From Candidatus Rifleibacteriota bacterium (GTDB lineage Bacteria > Muiribacteriota > Ozemobacteria > Ozemobacterales > Ozemobacteraceae), in the NCBI GenBank assembly GCA_015232575.1, contig JADFZL010000003.1:493613-557612 (forward strand): a DNA stretch of 64,000 nt. The letters are read 5' to 3'. Below are positions 1 to 10,300 of this stretch, piece after piece. A model generated the notes under the pieces. The model searched no databases. It was given only the letters and a program-made list of their open reading frames with translations, and was not told the DNA's origin. Both the position numbers and the translations under genes were made by a program. Positions within the stretch are counted from its first letter, which is position 1. Every line of letters starts with the position of its first letter.

Positions 1-237
1 TAAGTACAGAATGAGATCGAAAAAGCAGTCTTTAAGAAAACCCAGATATGTCAGCGAAGCAAAAAAAGAAAAGAAAATATATACAAAGTAAACAACTGCT
101 GACGGAACAATTAAAAATGTACTGGAAGACTGAAACCAATTTTCTGTCTGAAAAAATGGGTTCAGAAAAACCATAAAAAAACCATAAAAAGCCAGAATCT
201 TCATCAGAAGATGGCTTCCAGATAAAAGCTTACTCAA
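1..237 (-). CDS. Partial hydrophobic membrane protein (N-terminal 79 codons)
   Basis: An open frame runs from a TTG codon at 237 leftward off the window edge without a stop. The TTG is preceded by GGAGG about 10 nt upstream (248-252 on the plus strand). An in-frame ATG lies 10 codons later. The visible part is very rich in Phe, Leu, Val and Tyr and contains two likely membrane segments (about residues 12-30 and 42-72). I do not recognise a family. It could instead be the remnant of a longer gene, because the frame stays open upstream of the TTG for another 16 codons, as far as a TGA. The stretch is short and the start codon is unusual, so confidence is moderate at best. Confidence 0.4.
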   Translation of the reverse strand, partial: MSKLLSGSHLLMKILAFYGFFMVFLNPFFQTENWFQSSSTFLIVPSAVVYFVYIFFSFFASLTYLGFLKDCFFDLILYL

Positions 238-370
238 TAATACTATTCCTCCACCCCATGTACCACAGTCAATTGTGGGTCATAAAATACCACAAACAAA
301 AGAAAGATGCAAAATGATATTTTCCACAAACAGAGTGATTTCAATTCTGGTCAGGCATCAGGTAGTCGAA

Positions 371-464
371 ACTGATTTTTAACCACGGAATACACGGAAT
401 AACACGGATTTTTAAAAGGAGAAAATAAAATCATTGTACATAATCAGTTAACATACTCACACAA
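371..464 (-). repeat. Dispersed repeat family 1, copy A
   Basis: Read on the minus strand, this segment matches 15391-15486 and 59801-59890 along its length. All three share a TAACTGATT block, a run ending in CCGTG repeats spaced about 8-9 nt, and the closing block TTAAAAATCAGTTT. The copy is non-coding. Confidence 0.75.
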
Positions 465-545
465 CAATCTTTTACTTGTACAATGCAACAGCAAAAACGG
501 ATGATTATATTGAACTTGTGCGTTCGTAAGTATTTAATACGCATG

Positions 546-571
546 TAGGGGCGCAATTCATTGCGCCCCTA
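546..571. repeat. REP-like GC-rich palindrome
   Basis: TAGGGGCGCAA and TTGCGCCCCTA form a perfect 11-bp stem around a 4-nt loop (ttca). A related palindrome with the same GTAGGGGCG lead-in occurs at 20487-20510. It looks like a dispersed extragenic palindrome rather than a terminator, because no T-run follows on either strand. Confidence 0.7.
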
Positions 572-694
572 AGAGTAGAAATAATTACCGCTCAGTTTCT
601 GGATGACACGATCGTCCAAAACAACAAATAAGTCCTTTCCGCGATTGCAAAAACCGCCGCAAAATGAATAGCACAAGCGGTTCTGCGCACACAG

Positions 695-715
695 AAAAAT
701 GCTGTTACTTCAGCA
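695..715 (-). terminator. Weak terminator candidate for the kinase-lipoprotein pair
   Basis: On the minus strand TGCTG and CAGCA can pair (700-704 with 711-715) and are followed by five T residues. It sits just downstream of the stop at 730. The stem is only 5 bp, so this is tentative. Confidence 0.3.
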
Positions 716-729
716 GCAATGCTTTTTTA

Positions 730-2112
730 TCAGCGTGTTTTTTGTCTGGTTTTAACAAGAAGATCAGAAGCTTCTTTTGGACTGTTAAACTTGCTGATTA
801 TATCGAGACATTCTTCTTCACATGCAACAAAATCTCCGGCCTGAAAATATGCTTTTGCCAGTTCAATCTTGCCTCTGGGGCTCGCTGTAATGGTTCGTGA
901 AACCTGACGGAGTTTTTCTAGTCCGATTTCGGATTCGCCACCGTAATAGCATGCTTTAAAATAACCCACTGCTGAATCCAGGTCGTCTGATTTGTGCTGA
1001 AGAGCAGATTCGAAAGCCTCTTTTGCTTTTGTATATTTTGAGTTTGAGAGAGCATTTTCGCCAAGCATTTTCCAGGCGGGCCAGAATTTCGGGTCTTTTT
1101 CAACTGCCTGTCTGAGAAGATTTCTTCCTTCAACCTGATTGTCGATTGCAAAATTCTTTTTTGCTTCTTCGAAAATCGGTTTTGCTGGTGAATCTTTTTC
1201 AGAAGTAACATCTGTTTTCTTTGCAACTATTGATTTTGTTTCATTACCAACTTTAGCTTCTGATGGCATTTTTCCTGCTGGTTCTGAATTCAGCAAACTC
1301 AATTTTGCACGAATAATATCTGCCAATTTAAGGGCTTCACCAGCCGGATTTTCGCCCAGCGCTGATAATGCACGTGTTAAAAGTGCAATTTGAGCTGCTT
1401 TATTATTTACAAGACCGTCTGCCTTGTCCATAAATTTTTTGGCGAGAGTTATTCCAGATGCAGAGGTCTTTTCATCTGCTCCTTCAACATTCCCGGCATC
1501 GGCTGCTGATACTTCTGAAGTTTCTGAAGTTCCTGCTGCAGAAAGCGGAGATGTAAGCTTTCCGGCTACTGTCAAAGAAACAATATCTTTTCCTGTTCTC
1601 TGAAGGTCATCCAGGAAAAGCTGGACAGAGACATCTCCAAACTTTGCTCCACCAAGGTACTCGCCCTTTTCCATTGATTTTTTTACTTCAATTGAGGGAA
1701 CATTTATAGAAACAGGATTTCCATTCTGACTAACAATAATGTTAAAACCTATTTCCTTCAAAGATGGATTTTTTCCATCAGTTTTCCACTTTTCAATAAA
1801 TTCAATCTGATAATCTACCTTGGCTCCTTTAACAACAAGAGGCTTGTCCATGGGTTGGATTGTCAATGGATGAGGATCGAATGAAATTGAACGCTGAAAT
1901 TCATGCAGAACATTCTCAGGAACTCTCGTTGCTGCGGCGCCTTTGGCATTTGACGAATCAACTTCGTCCGGCAGAGGTTCTTTATTAGAATTTACGGCTT
2001 TCTTTGAAGAAGCCGCTTTTTTTGAGCCAGCCTTCTTTTTAGCCTTGGCCTCTGCGATATCTGCGCAGCCAGAGAGAGCAAAAATCAAAAAAATTGATAA
2101 AAACTTTTTCAT
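730..2112 (-). CDS. TPR-containing lipoprotein
   Basis: This is a 460-residue secreted lipoprotein. The N-terminus has a short hydrophobic signal ending in the lipobox LSGC, with the acylated Cys at residue 16. A Lys/Ala-rich linker follows (about 22-45). The middle (about 65-185) resembles a beta-rich domain. A low-complexity Ser/Ala/Glu section comes next, then a C-terminal helical region (about 325-455) with at least three TPR-like units. AGGAG sits about 5 nt before the ATG. The stop of the upstream kinase gene lies 18 nt away on the same strand, so the two are almost certainly co-transcribed. The lipoprotein may therefore act with the kinase ectodomain outside the inner membrane. That partnership is inferred from position only, and the biochemical role is unknown. 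Confidence 0.85.
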   Translation of the reverse strand: MKKFLSIFLIFALSGCADIAEAKAKKKAGSKKAASSKKAVNSNKEPLPDEVDSSNAKGAAATRVPENVLHEFQRSISFDPHPLTIQPMDKPLVVKGAKVDYQIEFIEKWKTDGKNPSLKEIGFNIIVSQNGNPVSINVPSIEVKKSMEKGEYLGGAKFGDVSVQLFLDDLQRTGKDIVSLTVAGKLTSPLSAAGTSETSEVSAADAGNVEGADEKTSASGITLAKKFMDKADGLVNNKAAQIALLTRALSALGENPAGEALKLADIIRAKLSLLNSEPAGKMPSEAKVGNETKSIVAKKTDVTSEKDSPAKPIFEEAKKNFAIDNQVEGRNLLRQAVEKDPKFWPAWKMLGENALSNSKYTKAKEAFESALQHKSDDLDSAVGYFKACYYGGESEIGLEKLRQVSRTITASPRGKIELAKAYFQAGDFVACEEECLDIISKFNSPKEASDLLVKTRQKTR

Positions 2113-2130
2113 ATTATCTCCTGAAAAAGA

Positions 2131-5100
2131 TTATTTATTTTCTACTTTGCCGCCATTTTCAGCGCAAAGTGGTTTACCTTTGTTTCCATCGATAGTGTTA
2201 TCTCCTGAAACTATCGCAACACTACCGTTGTCAGTGGCATGAACACCATGTCTGCCATTTTTTGAAATCGTATTTCCGCTAATTTGAGACGGAGTACCGC
2301 CCTGCATCGCCATAATTCCTGACCAGCTGTTATTAACAAGTATGTTGTTCGAAAGAACTCCCCTGCCCTGCTGATAAACCAGAATACCGTTTTCTCCGCT
2401 TGCTTTAACTGTGTTTCCCCGGATCGTCGGTGAAGAACCATCCTTTATTCCAATTCCCGATCTTGTTGCTCCGGTAATCGTATTTCCTTCTGCAGTTCCT
2501 GAACCGCCAGAAGTAAACCAAATTCCGTATACTCCCTGACTTTGAATATTATTACCGGAAATTTTGGGACTACCGCCCTTTACAGCTATTCCCATGCCTT
2601 TCGAGGAAGAAATGGTGTTTCCGGTTATCGCAGGGCTTCCTGCTGAAACTTCTACTACTCCAGGCCAGTCGGGCCCCTTTGCGTCACTGGAACTCTCGAT
2701 AATGCAGCTTTTCAGTGAAGGCGAACCGCCACTGATCTCAACTGCGCTTAATGAGCTTTTTCCCGAATATTTTATTTTCAGATTAGAAACATTCGCGCTT
2801 CCGGAAAGAGTCAAAGGCGCTCCGTCTGAGGCTTCAATTACGATTGAAGCCTTATCGCCTTCGCCCTGAAGTGTGACAGCTTTTGAAATCGAAAGCTTAC
2901 CCTTATAAACTCCTGGCTTTATCTTTATAACTGCACCAGCCTGAGCTTTTGCGATTGCTGCTGAAATATCTGACTCACCGCCAGGACCAACGAATATAAT
3001 TCCATCATCAGGTTTCGGAGGCTTCGGTGGCTCTGGCTGAGGTTTCGGCGGCTCTGGCTGGGGCGTCGGTGCAACAGGTTCAGGAGTCGGAGCAATAAGC
3101 GATTTCACAGTCTTCAAACCCGTAATGGCCCGAGAAGAAGCTGCATCAACAACTAATGCAAAATTAAATAATTTTTCAGCATCTCCATAAGCTTTATTCG
3201 AGGCATACTCATCGGCAATATCAGAAAGCAGCTCAGACGCCTTCTTTTTGAATTCAGATGCTTTTACAGTATCCTTCTTTTTTTCGAGTTCAGCAATTAA
3301 TTCTGCAATCTGCTTATAGTTTTTCTCAACTTTTTCCGGAGAAACAAGTGATTCAAGTTTTTCTGCAATTTCATTTACTGAAGAATCGGGTGAAGGCAGA
3401 GGCTCTGTTATAGAAGATATATCGGCTTGAGTTTGTTTGATTTTCTCTTCAAAAGATTTTTTCAGATCAATAATTCCCTGATCTTTTTTCATTTCCTGAA
3501 AAGAAGTAATCAGTGAATCAAGGCATGCTATGCCCTTTTCCGGAGATTGTTTTCCCAATTCCTTTGCTTTTTCAACATACTTGCCACGAATGGCTTTGAG
3601 CATTTCATCATGCTTTTCCTTCTCTTCGATGCCGAGCAGGTCCTTCAGGTTTGCAGCAAGCTCTTTTGGTGGTTTTTCAGATGGTACAAAACCTGAAACT
3701 CGTTTGTCAAGTGATTCAATAAAAGTCTTTTTCAGAGCAGCTTTTTTCTCTTCAAGTCGCTGATTAAGTTCAACTCTTTCAGGAGATTTTTCAGGATAAA
3801 TTGCCAAAGCCTTGTTAAAAAGAGGTAATTTTGAGGAAATTTCTGACACAGTATCAGCTGACAATAGGATTTTTTCGACAACCTGTTTTCTGATTTCGTT
3901 TGCTGCTGCTGCCTCGCCAATCCCTTCAAGCTGAATGAACAATTTAGCCAGTTCGGCCAGATTTTTTTCTTTCAACATACCTTTTTTCGGCAAAAGTTTT
4001 TTTGCTGAATCAAGCAATTTTTTCTTCTGTTCAGGGTCTGGCTTATTTGGGTCTATAACAGGAGTAAGAGAGGCAATTTTCTCTTTGACTTCCTTGATTT
4101 CAGCTTCCAGTTCAGGAGTTGCAGTAGCAATTTTCTTACAAAAATTTAAAACTTTTTCAGATTCCTTAAGGGATTCCAGCAGATTCTTATCTTTTAAATT
4201 CATTGCTGCAGAGTGATATTTATCATAAAGAACAGACAACTTCTGCTTCTCAACATCCGGAAGGGATAAATCTTTCGCGATTTTTTTTATTTCATTGACA
4301 ACTGAACCAGGATCTATCTGTGTTTGTGTCTGTGAAATCTTGTCGTCAAGCGTTTTAAGAGCATTATCGATTTTTGATTTCTTTTCCTTAATCTGTTTTT
4401 CGAAAGACAATATTTTCGCTGAAATCTTACTGTTTTCAGGTAAAACGTCCTTTGCCTTGTTCAAAATATTCAAACCTGATTCCTGATTAATCGAAAACTG
4501 ACTTTCAGCTTCAGACAAAAACATTTTTTCAATTTTCCCGGATAACACTGTTATCTTGTCAGTTGCATCAAGAGTCTTTAATTCAGCAAGAAAAGATTTT
4601 AATGCATTTGAATCTGCTAATGCTGCTCCTTTTGCTATTTCTGCTTCGATATTTGCAGATGCAGAAGCAATCTTTTCAGATTTTTCCTGTTGAGATTTTT
4701 CTTTATTAATTGTGGTTTCGAAAGCTGCAATTTCTACAGAAATTTTGGTGCTTTCAGGCAACACTTCCTTTGCTTTGTACAAAATGCTGAGTCCGGCTTG
4801 CTTATTGGTCAAAAACTGGCTATCTGCTGCAGACAAAAAGAACTTCTCTAATTTCTCTGAAAAAGTCAATACTTTATCATTAGCCTCAAGAGTCTTTAAC
4901 TCAGCAAGAAAGGTTTTTAATGCATTTGAATCTGCTAATGCTGCACCTTTTGCTATTTCTGTTTCGATATTTGTACAAATAGATGCTATCTTTTCAGATT
5001 TCTGCTTCTTTTCAAGTTCAACACGATCTTTTTCTTTTTGAAGTTCAGCTTCTTTCTGTTTCTCAATCTCTATCTTCTTTTCAAGCTCTTTCTGCTTTTC

Positions 5101-7272
5101 GAGTTCATTTTGTCTATCAAGTTCTTTTTGCCTCTCAATTTCTCTCTGTTTTTCCAATTCTTTCTGTTTCTCAAGCTCTCTCTGGGCTTCAAGTTCCTTC
5201 TGCTTTTTCAGCTCTTCTTCTTTCTGTTTTAAATCAACAGCTTCACTTGAAATAACAGCAGGCACTGAAGGAGATGAAATATCTGTATCGGTTTCAACGT
5301 GAGTTAAAGTTGTATCTGATGCAATTTTGGAAGTGGAAGTACCAGTGTTTGGCAAGGTTGGAACCGGAGGAATATTAATCGTACTCTTTCCCGAGAAATG
5401 GTAGTATCCAATTCCACCGCAGAGTGCAACAACTGTTGCAACCGCAAGCCATTTCCCTCCGGATGTTTGTTTCTGTTCAGCATCAGCAACATCAAAGATT
5501 TGGCTTATGCTGGCATATTTCTGACTGTATTTTCGCCGACGCATTGATTTTGTTGTATCACTGTCAACGGCATCATTCACGGCAATGGAATCAAGAGCTG
5601 AAATAAGTTCCTGAATTGTCGGCCTGGCTTCAGGGTCTTTATCAAGCATTCTTTTAACAAGTGGAATCAGTCCGGCAATAATTTCATTGTCAGGCAATGC
5701 AACCATCGGAAGCGTGGCCTGAACATGCTTCATTGCAATTGCAATTTCCGGATTTTCGCCTTTCTGCGCGTCATACGGCGGTGAACCGTAAATAAGTTCC
5801 CAGAAAATAATTCCTGCAGAATATACATCTGATTTGGCGGTGAGTTCTTTGGCGCCCATACATTGTTCGGGCGACATGTAATGCGGTGTCCCAAGAGTCA
5901 TTCCGGTTTTGGTGGTAGACTTGGCAGTCCGGGCAATTCCGAAATCAAACAGCTTGACCAGCCCGTTTCGCGTAACCATTATGTTACTTGGTTTCAGATC
6001 ACGATGAATTATGCCCTTTTCATGACAAGCCTGAATTCCTTCGAAAACCTGAAGCATGATTGGAAGAATTCTAAGTTTATCATTCAACAGAGATGATTTG
6101 AGTTTTGAAAGCGGCGCTCCATCAATGTATTCCATAACCAGGAACGGCTTGTTCGACTTACGCTCTTTCGAAGAAGCATAAATATTTACAACATTCGGAT
6201 GCCCGACAGTCGCAAGCAATTGTCCTTCACGGATAAATCTTTCAACGAGGGAATCATCTTTAAGACATTCATCATGAAGTGTTTTAATTGCAACAATACG
6301 ATTCAAACTTGTATCGGTAGCACGAAAGACTTTTCCCATGCCGCCTTCACCGATTACACTTTCAATTCTGTAGATATCTCCGATGAGATTCTCATCATCG
6401 ACCGAAGACGGCTCACCGGATTTCTTTTTCGCAGCCAGTTCTCTCTTGAGAATTTCAAGAATATCAGGGATAGAAGGACGCTCAAGCGGCTTTTTCGAAA
6501 GCATCTTCCTGAGCAGTTCTTTGAAAGGCTTTGCATTCTCTTCTTTATCAAGAAGATCAAGCGGAGGTGGCTCAGTAATATGCTTGATTGCTATTGACAG
6601 AGACGGATCATCTGCACCTTTTTCGACATCAAAAGGCAAACCGCCAGTCAAAAATTCCCAGAAAAGAACACCGATTGAATATACATCTGAAGCCGATGAA
6701 ATATCACTTTTACCCTGACATTGCTCCGGGGACATGTAATGCGGAGTTCCCATTGCAATGCCGGTTCTTGTAACTTTTTTCGGCCCGGCTTTGGCAATAC
6801 CGAAATCGACAATTTTCAGTCGACCTTCACGGTTTACAAGAATGTTTGCTGGTTTAATATCGCGGTGAATAATGCCTTTGTTGTGACAGGAATGGATACC
6901 TTCAAAAAGAGTGATCATCTTTTCAAGAAGGTTCTCGATATCTTTTCTCAGATCATCTTTGAATTTATCAAGACTCTGTCCGTCAACCAGTTCCATTACC
7001 AGAAATGGAAGTTTCAGTGATTCATCAATTTCAGATGAAAAAATTGTGATTACAGCCGGATGGTGTATCGTAGCAAGAATTTTTCCTTCATTGAGGAAAC
7101 GACTCTTCAGATCTTCATCTTCGGCAGCATCATAAGCGAGAAATTTAATAGCTACCTCGCGCCCGAGATTCTCGTCAAGTGCTTTAAAGACCTGACCCAT
7201 ACCACCAGCGCCAAGTTTGCTTATTATTTTATAATGTCTTCCGACAATCTGATCTTTTTGAATCATTGGCAT
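2131..7272 (-). CDS. Receptor with two Ser/Thr kinase domains and beta-helix ectodomain
   Basis: A 1713-residue protein. Two complete Hanks-type kinase domains lie in tandem at the N-terminus. Kinase 1 (about 13-280) has the glycine loop GAGGMG (21-26), Lys43, the HRD Asp138 and DFG at 156-158. Kinase 2 (about 300-560) has GEGGMG (308-313), Lys330, Asp425 and DFG at 443-445. Both look catalytically intact. One membrane segment follows (about 608-625). Beyond it are a Glu/Lys/Gln coiled coil (about 680-760), two near-duplicate helical units of about 105-110 residues beginning KSEKIAS, further helical TPR-like sequence, a Pro/Glu/Lys linker, and a C-terminal parallel beta-helix (about 1422-1713) with repeated GN-x-I turns like NosD/pectate-lyase folds. 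PASTA repeats are absent. The long ectodomain probably senses an envelope ligand, perhaps a polysaccharide (inference). Translation may start at Met3 (7266), because a predicted promoter lies directly upstream and no Shine-Dalgarno sequence is seen. Confidence 0.93.
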   Translation of the reverse strand: MPMIQKDQIVGRHYKIISKLGAGGMGQVFKALDENLGREVAIKFLAYDAAEDEDLKSRFLNEGKILATIHHPAVITIFSSEIDESLKLPFLVMELVDGQSLDKFKDDLRKDIENLLEKMITLFEGIHSCHNKGIIHRDIKPANILVNREGRLKIVDFGIAKAGPKKVTRTGIAMGTPHYMSPEQCQGKSDISSASDVYSIGVLFWEFLTGGLPFDVEKGADDPSLSIAIKHITEPPPLDLLDKEENAKPFKELLRKMLSKKPLERPSIPDILEILKRELAAKKKSGEPSSVDDENLIGDIYRIESVIGEGGMGKVFRATDTSLNRIVAIKTLHDECLKDDSLVERFIREGQLLATVGHPNVVNIYASSKERKSNKPFLVMEYIDGAPLSKLKSSLLNDKLRILPIMLQVFEGIQACHEKGIIHRDLKPSNIMVTRNGLVKLFDFGIARTAKSTTKTGMTLGTPHYMSPEQCMGAKELTAKSDVYSAGIIFWELIYGSPPYDAQKGENPEIAIAMKHVQATLPMVALPDNEIIAGLIPLVKRMLDKDPEARPTIQELISALDSIAVNDAVDSDTTKSMRRRKYSQKYASISQIFDVADAEQKQTSGGKWLAVATVVALCGGIGYYHFSGKSTINIPPVPTLPNTGTSTSKIASDTTLTHVETDTDISSPSVPAVISSEAVDLKQKEEELKKQKELEAQRELEKQKELEKQREIERQKELDRQNELEKQKELEKKIEIEKQKEAELQKEKDRVELEKKQKSEKIASICTNIETEIAKGAALADSNALKTFLAELKTLEANDKVLTFSEKLEKFFLSAADSQFLTNKQAGLSILYKAKEVLPESTKISVEIAAFETTINKEKSQQEKSEKIASASANIEAEIAKGAALADSNALKSFLAELKTLDATDKITVLSGKIEKMFLSEAESQFSINQESGLNILNKAKDVLPENSKISAKILSFEKQIKEKKSKIDNALKTLDDKISQTQTQIDPGSVVNEIKKIAKDLSLPDVEKQKLSVLYDKYHSAAMNLKDKNLLESLKESEKVLNFCKKIATATPELEAEIKEVKEKIASLTPVIDPNKPDPEQKKKLLDSAKKLLPKKGMLKEKNLAELAKLFIQLEGIGEAAAANEIRKQVVEKILLSADTVSEISSKLPLFNKALAIYPEKSPERVELNQRLEEKKAALKKTFIESLDKRVSGFVPSEKPPKELAANLKDLLGIEEKEKHDEMLKAIRGKYVEKAKELGKQSPEKGIACLDSLITSFQEMKKDQGIIDLKKSFEEKIKQTQADISSITEPLPSPDSSVNEIAEKLESLVSPEKVEKNYKQIAELIAELEKKKDTVKASEFKKKASELLSDIADEYASNKAYGDAEKLFNFALVVDAASSRAITGLKTVKSLIAPTPEPVAPTPQPEPPKPQPEPPKPPKPDDGIIFVGPGGESDISAAIAKAQAGAVIKIKPGVYKGKLSISKAVTLQGEGDKASIVIEASDGAPLTLSGSANVSNLKIKYSGKSSLSAVEISGGSPSLKSCIIESSSDAKGPDWPGVVEVSAGSPAITGNTISSSKGMGIAVKGGSPKISGNNIQSQGVYGIWFTSGGSGTAEGNTITGATRSGIGIKDGSSPTIRGNTVKASGENGILVYQQGRGVLSNNILVNNSWSGIMAMQGGTPSQISGNTISKNGRHGVHATDNGSVAIVSGDNTIDGNKGKPLCAENGGKVENK

Positions 7273-7301
7273 AATTTACGATAATGAAAGTTCTTCGTCA
7301 A
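7273..7301 (-). promoter_or_regulatory. Predicted promoter of the kinase gene
   Basis: On the minus strand, TTGACG (7296-7301) and TAAATT (7273-7278) are 17 bp apart. The -10 box abuts the annotated ATG at 7272. The expected transcription start, about 7 nt downstream, falls on the second ATG at 7266, so the transcript would be leaderless. Confidence 0.45.
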
Positions 7302-7316
7302 GTTATTATAATTTTA

Positions 7317-7325
7317 TGATAAAAT
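7317..7325 (+). promoter_or_regulatory. Extended -10 promoter before the AsmA-like gene
   Basis: TGATAAAAT (7317-7325) is a TGn-extended -10 box ending 7 nt before the ATG at 7333. No Shine-Dalgarno sequence is present, so the mRNA would begin at or next to the start codon. A second TATAAT lies at 7307-7312. Confidence 0.4.
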
Positions 7326-7332
7326 ATTATTT

Positions 7333-10300
7333 ATGAAAAATAATGATCAAAATGAAAATCAAATAAATACCATTCAGCTGGAAATTGAAAAACGAAGACT
7401 GGAACACGAATCTGGCCGAAAATATGTTCGCCTGCTGAGACGATTACTGCGCAACTTATTTGCAGTTGCGGCGATCATTGCATTCATTCTCGGTGCCAAC
7501 TTCCTTTTTCAGTTCTATCGCCTGAATAATGAACTTATAGAAGGACCTTTTATCGACACACTTCTTAAAAGGATAACCAGGGAAAAAGCCGTCGTAAGCT
7601 ATTCAAAGTCAGGAAGCCTGATGGAAGGAATCGACCTTTCGGACGTTTCTCTGAGAAATCCTCTGTTTAAAGAAGGCGGCGTATTTTTAACCGCCCGCAG
7701 AATTACACTTAACTATTCGCTGAAAGATGTATTCTTCGGAAAATTGATTCTGCAGGAATTGAAAATAACTGATCCGGCAATATCACTGACAAAAGATCAA
7801 TCAGGAAGATATGTCTGGGACTTTTCTGATGAACATGTTTCTGAAAAACCAAAAGAACAATCAACAGAAAAGAGAGAGAAAATCCGTCCGGAAGAGCTCG
7901 CAGATTCATATCTGCAAAATATTGAAATAAAACAGCTGTCAATTATTGCGCCAAAACCCGGTGAAATTATTCCTGAAAAAATTCTGACAGGAATTTTAAA
8001 AATTCCCACATCAACTTGGCAAATTTCCGGGATAGATCTTCATCTGAGAAAGTTTCCAAAAATTGAATTTACAGACCATATTCTTCAAGTAAGCGCTCCA
8101 GATAAACCACGCTTCGCCACAATTCAGATAAGCAGACTTAAAAAGTCAGGAGACATAAGTCTGATCGCAGATATCCTTTCCAAAAACTATATTTTTTCCA
8201 TCCAGAATCGAGATGAAAACAATAAATTCATCCAGATCTTTGATGGACGAAAAAAAGATAATCTGAATCTGAACTTTTTCTGGAAAATGAGAGCAGAAAA
8301 TCTTTTCACAAGAGTTACAGGTTTTAATGGAAAAATAAAACTGGATGATTTTGAAATTATTAACAATCTGCTCCCGCAAGGAAGCCATGTCCACGGAAGA
8401 TTTTTCCTTGAATCTTCTGCTGATAACCCACAACAGTCGATCCTTGATTCAAAAATTTCTGCGTCACTTTCTTCTGCCTCAGTAAATATCTCAGAAACAG
8501 TTAATATCTCAGATATACGTGCAAACGGCACTCTGAAGGATAAAATATTCAAATTTACTGACATTTCAGCTAGAATGGCATCGCTCACAGCCAATGCCTC
8601 TGGGAACATTAATTTCACAGACTTTGACAACCCTGAATCGCTTTTCGAAACAGATTTATCTGGTGAAAAAATACGGTTTTCAATGAAAAGCAGTAAAATC
8701 GACTCAGCAAGCAGAAGACTCAACGCCTCACTGGAACGTGATACTGGCAATCTCAACTTCTCTTTTGTTCATCCAGTACAAAAGAAAATTCAACAAATCA
8801 GAGATTTCAACATACAGATGAAATTGCTTCCAGATAAGGCATTCTCAACTTTGCTTCCCATGAAGATAATTCCGGTTGAAAAAGCAGAGAAAATACAGAG
8901 GTGGCTTGAAGAGGTTGATATAATGGGCCCTCTCGCGGTCAGCGGATATTTTGAAAGCTTCAGAAATATTGAGAATGCCACGGCTACAATATTTTTCGAA
9001 AATACAATGCTTGTAAATAAAAAATCCAGAGCTGATTCGCTCTTTCTGAACGGTCAGGCATCACTTGCAAGCGGAACAATGGAAATAAAAAATATCATTA
9101 TGAAGTTCGCCGAATTGAACTTTTTAATCGACGGCTCACTTTCATTCAACAGATTAAATAAAACTCTTGATGAATACAAACTCTTACTCACTGGCGAACT
9201 CCCGGGATCAAAAGATTTTTCTGTTTCTCAAAGCAAAATTCAGAACACTCTAGGCTTGAAAAAGCCTCTGGCATTCGATTCAATACACATCAAAGGTAAA
9301 AAGCTTCTGGAAGCCATTTTTGATTCGAAAAATTCTGTAAATAAAATAAGCCTGTCCGCTGATTACATTAAGCTCAAGCAGAAGAAAAAAACCTGGCTCA
9401 TAAGCGCTCTCAGCGCACATGCTGATACATCCGGACAACTTTTCAGACCAGGTACAAAAATACACGATCTGACAACAGACATTTCATGCGATTTTTTTGG
9501 AATTCCTGTCTCTGCATCGGCATCTGTTGATATTTCAGGAAAAAACATCAAAAGTCTTGCCATTCAATCCAGAGGAAAAAACATACAAAAAGTTCTTGAC
9601 AGTCTGTCAGAATTTGATCAAATTAGAAGTGTTATCCAAAAGTATAATTTTTCGGCAAAAGGCGAGTATAATATTTCACTCAAAGGGAAAGGAACTCTGA
9701 ACAGACCGAATCTCGAAGGGAAAGCCTCTTCAGAAAAAATTCAGATCAATGCTGTTGATGCTGAAGCGGTGTTTCCATTCAGCCTTTCACTTGCAACAGA
9801 CCTCGAAGGAAAATACTCCAGTCAGATTTCAGTATCATCTGGCATGTTAAAATACAAAACTCTTGAGCTGCCCCTTGAAAAGTTCAACTGCGCGATTTCT
9901 TATGGCCGGGAAAAGTCAGCGAAAGCGCAGAGCATAAATTTATCAGCATCTGGTGCAGTTCTTGGAAATTCAATTGATCTGAAAACTGATTATTCACCAA
10001 AAACCGGTTATCTTAACAGTCTGAAAGCCGAAATTAAATCAACTGACATAGGAAGAACTGCGAAACAAGCCGTAAATATTGCAAAAATTAACCTGCCTTT
10101 CGACCTTTCCGGACCTTTCAAAGCTAATGTTTCAGCCAAAGGTCCACAGGGTGGAATTGCCGCTGATGGAAAAATTTCCATTTCTAAATTGAAGCTGACA
10201 GTTCCGCTGACTTCGCCATCAAAAGGGAAATATCCTCTTTCTCTCGACGATATTTCAGGAAGCATCGCTTTCAGCGGAAAAGAGAAACAATCTTTTCAGA

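Larger units (their letters stand above)
238..729. other. Non-coding stretch holding two dispersed repeats
   Basis: No convincing gene lies here. It contains a minus-oriented copy of a dispersed repeat (371-464), a perfect GC-rich palindrome (546-571) and a small hairpin near 700. The rest is AT-rich and unremarkable. Short frames overlapping the end of the 730-2112 gene are antisense shadows. Confidence 0.6.

Noticed and set aside
664..900. A 78-codon plus-strand frame over the end of the TPR lipoprotein gene
   Set aside because: It is antisense to the lipoprotein gene and has no support.
8187..8756. A 189-codon minus-strand frame inside the AsmA-like gene
   Set aside because: It is antisense to a strongly supported gene and has no motifs or ribosome site.
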